This document shows, piece by piece, positions 14,213-19,793 of a stretch of DNA of 19,793 nt (positions are counted from its first letter, which is position 1; the number at the start of each line of letters is the position of its first letter). The stretch spans positions 1 to 19,793 of the forward strand of contig CAYRFQ010000124.1 of NCBI GenBank assembly GCA_964423615.1, given 5' to 3'. The notes beneath the pieces were generated by a model. The model worked only from the letters and a program-made list of their open reading frames with translations. It was not told where the DNA came from and did not search any database. The DNA is from CAYRFQ01 sp964423615 (GTDB lineage Bacteria > Planctomycetota > Planctomycetia > Gemmatales > Gemmataceae). The position numbers were made by a program, and so were the translations under genes.

Positions 14213-16729
14213 ATGTTTTCTCAACTGTGGAACGCCAACAAGATACCAAGATTAAATTCGAAACACATGAAAAATCGAATCCGGCTCGAAGTCCAAAACC
14301 TCGAAGAACGATCGGTACCAGCTCTGTTCACCGTCACAACACCTTTGGACGTGGTGAATCCCAACGACAGTGTCCTTTCCTTGCGAGAGGCCATTCAGAG
14401 TGCCAACACGACGGCGGGAATGGATACCATCCGCTTTGACAGTTCATTAAACGGACAAACGATCACACTAAGTTTGTCGGGACAACTCGAAGCTGCTGCT
14501 CAGACGGGGGACCTAGACATAACCGAAGGCATCTTGATCCAGGGTAACGGACAGAGTAACACAGTCATCGATGCCAATGCGATCGACCGAGTTTTCGAAT
14601 TGCATGAGGGCAGTGTAGGAATGGCCGAACTGACCATTCGGGGCGGAAAGACGCCGAGTGCCGGTCCGACAGCTGAACTAGTGGGGGGAGGCGTGCTTGT
14701 CCATCCGAACAGCAGTTTGACCTTGGAGAATGTGACAGTCCAACAGAACACGGCCGAAAGCGGAGGAGGTGGGCTCTATAACCGAGGAGGAGTGCTGACT
14801 CTTCTTAACACTCAGATCCTTGAGAATGATTCCAACTACAATGCCGGAGGTATCTACAACCTCGGACAAGCCGCCATAACGGGCAGTTTGATTTCGAGAA
14901 ACTCCGCCCTCGCCTACGGGGGCGGCATCCTCAATTATGGTGGTCAGTTGACAATCAAAGGCTCTGTCTTGGAAGTCAACACAGCCTCGCGAGGCGGAGG
15001 GCTCACGACCCACAATAAAGGAAGTACCGACGTGGTCAACACGATCATTCGGGCGAACGCGGCTGGGGCATATGGTGGTGGTTTGGAAACCAGGGACTCG
15101 ATCACCAACCTAATCACTTCTGAGATCATCGCTAACACCGCTGGGAACAGCGCAGGAGGGTGGTTCGTCGTACTTGCGACTGTAACTCTGCAAGATTCAA
15201 CAGCAGCAGACAACTGGGCAGCGAGGATAGGCGGAGGGATACATGGTACTGGTTCGCAAATCGACATCCTGAACTCCACTTTCAGGGATAACGTCGCCGG
15301 AGTCGCGGGTGGAGCCCTCCACAATACATACGGAGCCCTTCAGATAAGCGACTCAGTGGTCCAAGAAAATACCGCCCAGACCGGAGGCGGAATCTACAAT
15401 ACTTCTTCGGGAACAGTGACCCTGACAAACTCCTTTATTCGCCAGAACCAATCTACGTATGACGGAGGTGGGCTGTACAATTTGGGGCAAGCGGACATCC
15501 TCACAAGTTCGATCGAAAGCAACTCGGCTGATCGCTACGGTGGTGGTCTTGTCAATCATCACACGGGACAATTGACGATCAAAAACTCCTTGATTGGACA
15601 GAATACAGCCGTTCAAGGAGGTGGTCTAGCGACGACGAAAGGTGCCAACTCAGAGGTGGCCTACACGACGATTTGTAACAACGTCGCCACCAATTCTGGA
15701 GGAGGACTCGACACGCGCGAGGCCACGACTACTGTTGTGGATTCAGTCATCAAGGGGAACACAAGCGGCAGTCGCGCAGGTGGCTGGTACATCGACAGGA
15801 GCACCGCAAATCTTCAAGGGGTAGTGATTTCCGCCAACTCATCTCATTTTGGGGGTGGTATCTATGTTTCCCAGTCTCAGGTTAAGATCGACAATTCGAC
15901 GTTCGAGTCCAACGTCGCAGCTGCGAGTGGTGGCGGCATCTACAACATCGATGCCTCGCTGGACATCAGCAATTCGATCATTCACAACAACCGAGCGAAT
16001 AGTCAGGGTGGCGGGCTCGACAACGAACTCGGGAAGGTGATAGTCCGTCGTTCCAGCGTTACGAGTAATGCAGCAGATTTCGGAGGCGGCATATTCACAA
16101 ACAATGGCGTTTTCGAGATTTTCGCTTCAACGATCGCAATGAATACCGCCAACATCAATGGTGGTGGTCTCCTTAATCGCTCAGGAAGTGTGGACGCGGG
16201 TAATTCTACGTTCAGTGGGAACACGAGCCAGAGCCTAGGTGGTGGCATACTCAATCAAGACGGGACCTTCGTGGCTAGTAACTTAACAATCACCGGAAAT
16301 CGTGCAAGCGATGGTGGCGGACTATACGTGCTCAATGTCTCCCCAACGGTGCTGAACAACACTATCGTTGCTGGTAATTTCTCGCTTGTGTCTGTTCCCA
16401 ATGACATTGGTTACAAATGTACAGCAGTCACCGGTCAGCACAACCTGATTGGTGATGCTGGTTCGTCTGGAGGATTGCAGGATAATGTCGGTGGCAACAT
16501 TGTTGGGAATCAGGGCTTTGGGACGTTGAACATCAATGATATCTTGGACACCACGCTCCGAGATAACGGTGGCCCCACTCTCACTCATGCATTAGTCCCG
16601 TTCTCGCTGGCGATAGACAACGGGAACAACTCCCTGCTCTCAGGGGATATGCTATTTGATCAACGAGAATCTGGGTTTGCTCGAATTGTTGGGGGAACCG
16701 TCGATATTGGAGCCTTCGAGGTCCAATAG
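14213..16729 (+). CDS. PMP-like parallel beta-helix surface protein
   Basis: Protein of 838 residues. It starts MFSQLWNANKIPRL at ATG 14213 with GGAAGA about 8 bases upstream; an earlier in-frame ATG at 14084 overlaps the previous gene and lacks support. MKNRIRLEVQNLEERSVPAL is a second example of the planctomycete extracellular N-terminal motif. SLREAIQSAN near residue 55 is a CSLREA-type module lacking its Cys. From about residue 150 to 740 there are about 20 repeats of roughly 25-30 residues with GGGLYN/GGGIYN turns and N-S-F/I strands, as in chlamydial polymorphic outer membrane proteins and right-handed beta-helices. The C-terminus DNGGPTLTHALVPFSLAIDN to GTVDIGAFEVQ matches the choice-of-anchor Q type end. 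A 207-residue block is tandemly duplicated within the helix. Likely a surface adhesin; it forms the last gene of the sigma-factor cluster. Confidence 0.92.
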   Translation: MFSQLWNANKIPRLNSKHMKNRIRLEVQNLEERSVPALFTVTTPLDVVNPNDSVLSLREAIQSANTTAGMDTIRFDSSLNGQTITLSLSGQLEAAAQTGDLDITEGILIQGNGQSNTVIDANAIDRVFELHEGSVGMAELTIRGGKTPSAGPTAELVGGGVLVHPNSSLTLENVTVQQNTAESGGGGLYNRGGVLTLLNTQILENDSNYNAGGIYNLGQAAITGSLISRNSALAYGGGILNYGGQLTIKGSVLEVNTASRGGGLTTHNKGSTDVVNTIIRANAAGAYGGGLETRDSITNLITSEIIANTAGNSAGGWFVVLATVTLQDSTAADNWAARIGGGIHGTGSQIDILNSTFRDNVAGVAGGALHNTYGALQISDSVVQENTAQTGGGIYNTSSGTVTLTNSFIRQNQSTYDGGGLYNLGQADILTSSIESNSADRYGGGLVNHHTGQLTIKNSLIGQNTAVQGGGLATTKGANSEVAYTTICNNVATNSGGGLDTREATTTVVDSVIKGNTSGSRAGGWYIDRSTANLQGVVISANSSHFGGGIYVSQSQVKIDNSTFESNVAAASGGGIYNIDASLDISNSIIHNNRANSQGGGLDNELGKVIVRRSSVTSNAADFGGGIFTNNGVFEIFASTIAMNTANINGGGLLNRSGSVDAGNSTFSGNTSQSLGGGILNQDGTFVASNLTITGNRASDGGGLYVLNVSPTVLNNTIVAGNFSLVSVPNDIGYKCTAVTGQHNLIGDAGSSGGLQDNVGGNIVGNQGFGTLNINDILDTTLRDNGGPTLTHALVPFSLAIDNGNNSLLSGDMLFDQRESGFARIVGGTVDIGAFEVQ
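14855..16096 (+). repeat. Two-copy 207-residue higher-order repeat inside the beta-helix gene
   Basis: Copy 1 (14855-15475) and copy 2 (15476-16096) both begin YNLGQA and then show GQLTIK, a GGGL-T--G turn, GGGL-TR, an unusual AGGW turn (AGGWFV, AGGWYI), LQ, GGGI, NSTF--NVA and GG-hN in the same order and spacing. The 621-base period is an exact multiple of three. Nucleotide divergence is evident, so the duplication is old. Confidence 0.8.
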
Positions 16730-16756
16730 AAGGTCCTTGACGATTTGTTTAGTCGG

Positions 16757-16787
16757 AAGGGAGTGGGTTTCGAGCCACTCCTTTTTT
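16757..16787 (+). terminator. Intrinsic terminator of the surface-protein cluster
   Basis: GGAGTGG at 16760-16766 pairs perfectly with CCACTCC at 16775-16781 (extended by A-T and G-U pairs below) around the loop GTTTCGAG, followed directly by TTTTTT. It lies 28 bases after the TAG of the beta-helix gene and just before the end of the convergent kinase gene. The opposite strand has no comparable T-run, so it mainly serves the plus strand. Confidence 0.85.
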
Positions 16788-16794
16788 CATTGTT

Positions 16795-19371
16795 TCACCA
16801 ATTCCATTTCTTCAACAAGACATGACCACCGTCCGAGGCCACGGCCAAGAATCGCCCGTCGCGAGATATCGCTAGCCCACAGAGCCAGACTCCGTTTTTA
16901 CCTTTCTTGCTATGGAGCGGAAACGCATTCACGAACCTGTCTGGTTGCCGCAAATCCCACTCTTGAGTCCACCCGTGGTAATGAGAGGTCACGAGTCTTT
17001 TGCCATCAGGGGAAACACGCAACCGCATGAGACTGTAAATGGTTTCATGAGCGCCGCGGATTCGATACGGGGTGTATCGAAGAGTCTTGGTATCGATTCG
17101 GAACCATTCGCCAGAAGGGGCCCCTGGTATTTTTTGGGAGATCTCTGTCCCACCATATAGGTAGGCGCTATCTGGAGAGAACACAAGATCATGGATATTC
17201 CCGCCATGCTTCGTCTTCCCTTTAGTTAGGGCTTTTGTTGTGACGGCTTGACCGTTGTTCAATTCGAACAAATTCCAATCGTTAAAGTTCTTAGGTTTTC
17301 CGTACCGCGTTTCTTTGGTAGCTTTGTCGGTTTGTTTCTCCTCAGGACTGAAGCCTATCCCTAAGTACTTGCTGTCGGGAGATACCGCAAGCGCGTTGAT
17401 GCCGTCCTTCTCTTTCCGAATCAACTTCATGTAGCGTTTGTCGGATTTTGGTGGAATGGGACGAGTGGCCCCGACCCTTTTCGCTTCTGCTAAGATCTCC
17501 TTTATGTTCCAGAAGAAAATATTCTTGTCTAACCCTGCGGTGATCAACGTCATGCCCTGTTCTGTCCCATCTTGGGCAATCGCAAGTCCTCTGGCGTTGG
17601 TGTGCCCCACGAGCGTAGCCACTCGTCGCCGTTTCGCCACATCCCAAAACACAATTTCTCCTGGTTCTTTGGGTTCTGGAATATTGACCCAATCTTGGCC
17701 ACTCGCAGTGATCAGGTACTTCCCGTCTGGAGTAAAACAGAGGCAGTAGAGTCTGTGCTTGGGGACTGGGATGGGCGGTAGTTCCTTGCCAGCTTTGACG
17801 TCCCACAATCGAATAAGCCCCTTCGTCCCAGGATCAGGACGAGGGTTAGCTTTTGCATCCACGAGTAAACATGCTGCCGCCAGAATTCTGGAATCGGGAG
17901 AGAAAGCTATGTTTGAGAGCCCGTAGCCGGATCTCTTTTTGAAAATAAGTTGACCTTTGCTTTTCTCCCAATCTGCAACGAAGGATGGAAATTTCTTGGT
18001 CCGAGAAGGATTCAAGACAGTCATGACGATTCCGAAGAGGCCAACCAATACCAACAATCCAACAAACACTGCCCAGCCCCGGCTGAACCAGTTCCTTCGC
18101 CTCACGGAATGAGAAGCCTGTTGTTGTGACGAAGGGCCTTCGAGCGTAGACTGGGGCAATATATCTGCACTTGCTTTTGGGGTATGGGTTATGGAAGCGA
18201 AATCTGGATTCACGACTGCGAGGTTGGGTGGCAAAGATGGGGCGCCTCCGGTGGTGGAAGGAACATTTGGCTCCTGAGGGCCGCTTTCTAGTTGGAGCGG
18301 AACAGAACCCGAACGAACCACCGTGGCGATTGCCTGAAGCACTCCTTGAGGGGTCTGATACCGATTGGCAGGAGATTTGGCCATCATCTGTTCAACAATT
18401 TGAATGACTGAAGGAGGGACATCCGACCTCAATCGGGAAATCGAGATAGGACTTTCGGTCCGATGGCGGAGAAGTTTCTCCACGACATCGCCTCCGGGAA
18501 AAGGAACCTGCCCTGTCAATAGAAAGTAAAACGTGCACCCAAGGCTGTAAATGTCAGCTCGAATATCCAACTGCTGATTCCTATTGGCTTGTTCCGGCGA
18601 CATGTAGTCCGGAGTGCCCAAGATCAAGCCAGGTTCTGTAAGAGTTTGTTGAGGTACGTTGCCCTTCTCGAGATCTTGAAATCGTGCCAGCCCAAAGTCC
18701 AAAATTTTCAGAATAGGTCGAGAGAGGGGGACAGGTTCTGAGTCGATCACCATCATGTTCAGTGGCTTGATGTCTCTGTGGATCAAGTTTCGTTCGTAAG
18801 CGTGTTGCAAACCTGTGGCTGCCTGAGAGATGAGTTCGCAAGCTAATGGCACCAGCAACGGACCATAATTGTTGACAAGTTGCTCAAGTGTTTGTCCTTC
18901 ACAGAATTCGGTTACAAGGACAAATCGGCTATCGATCTCCAGTGCATCAAATGCGGAAATGATGTTCGGATGAGCGAGGTACCCCGTGGCCAGAATCTCT
19001 CGGCGGAATCGCTCGAGCGCGCCTTTGCGCGTGAGGCGATCACGACGAATGTGCTTAACAGCCACTACTCGATTCATCAGGCGATGTCGTGCTTTGAAGA
19101 CTTCCCCCATGCCACCATCGGCGATCTTCTCGAGTACGAGATACTCCCCAAAGACGAGTTCCTTACCTCGTCCTGCAGCGAGCCGACTGGCTTGAAAATG
19201 GGTCAACCACTCACGTTTAACAAGTTCTCGAATCCAATCAGCAGCACTCAAACTCGCCGCATTCGCTTCCTGCTCGAAGACTTGCTGTTGCTGGGAGGAA
19301 AGGAGTTTGAGATTTCGTAGCGATACAATGAACTGACCAACAGTCAACCAGGGCGTCGATTGTGTTGTCAT
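16795..19371 (-). CDS. Membrane Ser/Thr protein kinase with C-terminal WD40 repeats
   Basis: Hanks-type kinase of 858 residues. Residues 10-75 form the planctomycete lead region ending WLTHFQASRLAAGRGKELVF. The kinase domain (about 76-352) has the glycine loop IADGGMGEVFKA, Lys106 (VAVKHI), HRDIKPLN with Asp200 and Asn205, DFG at 225-227, GTPDYMSPEQA and RADIYSLGCTFYFLLTGQVP; all catalytic residues are present. A Pro/Ser/Gln-rich linker leads to a membrane helix at about 433-453 (GWAVFVGLLVLVGLFGIVM). Residues about 485-858 are WD40-like repeats (AFSPDSRILAAA, IRLWDVKAG, CFTPDGKYLITAS, IVFWDVAKR, RVSPDGKRLVTS), probably outside the cytoplasm as a sensor or interaction propeller. The ATG has CAGG about 8 bases upstream. 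It converges on the sigma-factor/surface-protein cluster and could act in the same pathway; that link is inference. Confidence 0.95.
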   Translation of the reverse strand: MTTQSTPWLTVGQFIVSLRNLKLLSSQQQQVFEQEANAASLSAADWIRELVKREWLTHFQASRLAAGRGKELVFGEYLVLEKIADGGMGEVFKARHRLMNRVVAVKHIRRDRLTRKGALERFRREILATGYLAHPNIISAFDALEIDSRFVLVTEFCEGQTLEQLVNNYGPLLVPLACELISQAATGLQHAYERNLIHRDIKPLNMMVIDSEPVPLSRPILKILDFGLARFQDLEKGNVPQQTLTEPGLILGTPDYMSPEQANRNQQLDIRADIYSLGCTFYFLLTGQVPFPGGDVVEKLLRHRTESPISISRLRSDVPPSVIQIVEQMMAKSPANRYQTPQGVLQAIATVVRSGSVPLQLESGPQEPNVPSTTGGAPSLPPNLAVVNPDFASITHTPKASADILPQSTLEGPSSQQQASHSVRRRNWFSRGWAVFVGLLVLVGLFGIVMTVLNPSRTKKFPSFVADWEKSKGQLIFKKRSGYGLSNIAFSPDSRILAAACLLVDAKANPRPDPGTKGLIRLWDVKAGKELPPIPVPKHRLYCLCFTPDGKYLITASGQDWVNIPEPKEPGEIVFWDVAKRRRVATLVGHTNARGLAIAQDGTEQGMTLITAGLDKNIFFWNIKEILAEAKRVGATRPIPPKSDKRYMKLIRKEKDGINALAVSPDSKYLGIGFSPEEKQTDKATKETRYGKPKNFNDWNLFELNNGQAVTTKALTKGKTKHGGNIHDLVFSPDSAYLYGGTEISQKIPGAPSGEWFRIDTKTLRYTPYRIRGAHETIYSLMRLRVSPDGKRLVTSHYHGWTQEWDLRQPDRFVNAFPLHSKKGKNGVWLCGLAISRDGRFLAVASDGGHVLLKKWNW

Positions 19372-19428
19372 AAAGGACCTGATTTTGTTCCAAAGCAGAG
19401 ACGACCGGAAAAAACGTCAACTACAGTT

Positions 19429-19456
19429 AATATAAAAAATTAGATTGGGCCGACAA
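19429..19456 (-). promoter_or_regulatory. Possible sigma-70-like promoter of the kinase gene
   Basis: Read on the minus strand, TTGTCG (19451-19456) and TATATT (19429-19434) are separated by 16 bases and lie about 60 bases upstream of the kinase ATG. The -10 matches 5 of 6 consensus bases and the -35 matches 4 of 6. The surroundings are the most AT-rich part of this gap. Support is by similarity only. Confidence 0.35.
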
Positions 19457-19534
19457 ATGCCAAACCCGGCCCATGGTCCAATCCTGTTTCGTCGGCCGTA
19501 TAATCATTACGCTATGGCGTTGGTTTGTGGGCCT

Positions 19535-19793
19535 CTATTTGCCAAGTAGCTTCGAAAGTTTTCTTGCGGAGGCCTGATAATCTTGTGTAAAGTCCATTGA
19601 TATCCAACGAGCGAACGGATTGCTATCGTCTGCATAATGAGTTTTTACGATCAAAATCGGTAAAGAGTTCGTAAAAAAAGAGTTGCCCTTTTTGGCCTTG
19701 TTCTTTTTGGAATCGTGATGGCTCGCCGACGTACTTTGACCCTGACCCAATCCCAACGCCACGAACTGCTCGAGGCCAGAGACCACGACCCCA
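19535..19793 (-). CDS. Possible C-terminal part of an unrecognised protein (doubtful)
   Basis: A minus-strand frame stays open from the window edge to a TAG just at 19535. Its last part, ILIVKTHYADDSNPFARW and DYQASARKLSKLLGK, looks moderately protein-like, but the upstream part is antisense to the better-supported transposase start at 19718 and is Lys/Ser/His-rich. It may be the tail of a gene interrupted by the mobile element, or chance. No family is recognised. Confidence 0.22.
   Translation of the reverse strand, partial: GVVVSGLEQFVALGLGQGQSTSASHHDSKKNKAKKGNSFFTNSLPILIVKTHYADDSNPFARWISMDFTQDYQASARKLSKLLGK
19642..19677. repeat. 9-bp perfect inverted repeat
   Basis: TTTTTACGA at 19642-19650 is the exact reverse complement of TCGTAAAAA at 19669-19677, separated by 18 bases. 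The 3' arm ends in A, not T, so it is not a plus-strand terminator. It lies 40 bases before the putative transposase start and could be an operator or part of a mobile-element end. Confidence 0.4.
19718..19793 (+). CDS. N-terminus of a probable IS630-like transposase (partial)
   Basis: ATG at 19718 has GGAA about 6 bases upstream and opens a frame to the window edge encoding 25 residues: MARRRTLTLTQSQRHELL followed by EARDHDP. This closely resembles the N-terminal helix-turn-helix start of IS630-type transposases and related planctomycete proteins, which typically run RRLTLT--QR-EL----DH-P-PYLRER. Only the first helix is visible, so the family assignment rests on a short stretch. The rest lies outside the window. 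Confidence 0.5.
   Translation, partial: MARRRTLTLTQSQRHELLEARDHDP

Larger units (their letters stand above)
19372..19717. other. Intergenic region between the kinase gene and the edge transposase
   Basis: The region contains the putative kinase promoter, a 7-base inverted repeat GGCCGAC/GTCGGCC near 19449-19497, and a 9-base perfect inverted repeat at 19642-19677. A minus-strand frame from 19535 runs through the right half and is listed separately with low confidence. Confidence 0.4.

Noticed and set aside
14700..16350. Regularly spaced GGTGGTGG-like motifs suggesting a CRISPR-like array
   Set aside because: They encode the GGGL/GGGI turns of a beta-helix; spacing varies and the intervening sequence is coding.

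Overview
The window looks like a piece of a planctomycete chromosome, probably from the Gemmata-like branch; the genus cannot be fixed from sequence alone. Several planctomycete hallmarks occur together: a Ser/Thr kinase fused through one membrane helix to a WD40 tail, an ECF sigma factor of the type with a GRFRGYV segment, two adjacent surface proteins whose N-termini carry a Planc_extracel-like motif (LETMEDRLAPV, LEVQNLEERSVPA) instead of an ordinary signal peptide, a giant leucine-rich-repeat (LRR) protein, and a membrane protein that reuses the N-terminal segment of planctomycete kinases.

Layout. 1-108: probable tail of an upstream plus-strand gene. 399-3857: soluble multi-PAS/GAF sensor histidine kinase. 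3956-5110: membrane protein with a kinase-type N-terminal adaptor, a disordered linker, one TM helix and a duplicated outer domain. 5349-9362 (minus): secreted LRR protein with a higher-order repeat. 9669-9923: start of a secreted protein ending in GHPLGCT followed by UGA; it is either a truncated remnant or a selenoprotein fragment. 10129-10302: 57-residue highly charged small ORF with a good ribosome binding site. 10382-11092: internally deleted IS4-like element with both terminal inverted repeats. 11139-16729: plus-strand cluster of ECF sigma factor, trypsin-like pseudoprotease with an RTX tail, and beta-helix (PMP-like) surface protein, closed by an intrinsic terminator at 16757-16787. 16795-19371 (minus): membrane Ser/Thr kinase with WD40 repeats, convergent with that cluster. 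19718-end: apparent start of an IS630-like transposase, cut by the window edge.

How the parts may work together (inference): the sigma factor is the obvious candidate regulator of the two surface proteins that follow it, and the convergent kinase could feed into the same response. The most unusual points are the trypsin-like domain that keeps its Asp but has lost both the catalytic His and the catalytic Ser, the in-frame UGA after GHPLGCT followed by NNGVLVR, the protein that pairs a kinase-type adaptor with a duplicated outer domain and no kinase, and the remnant IS element abutting the sigma-factor gene. No tRNA, rRNA or CRISPR array was seen.
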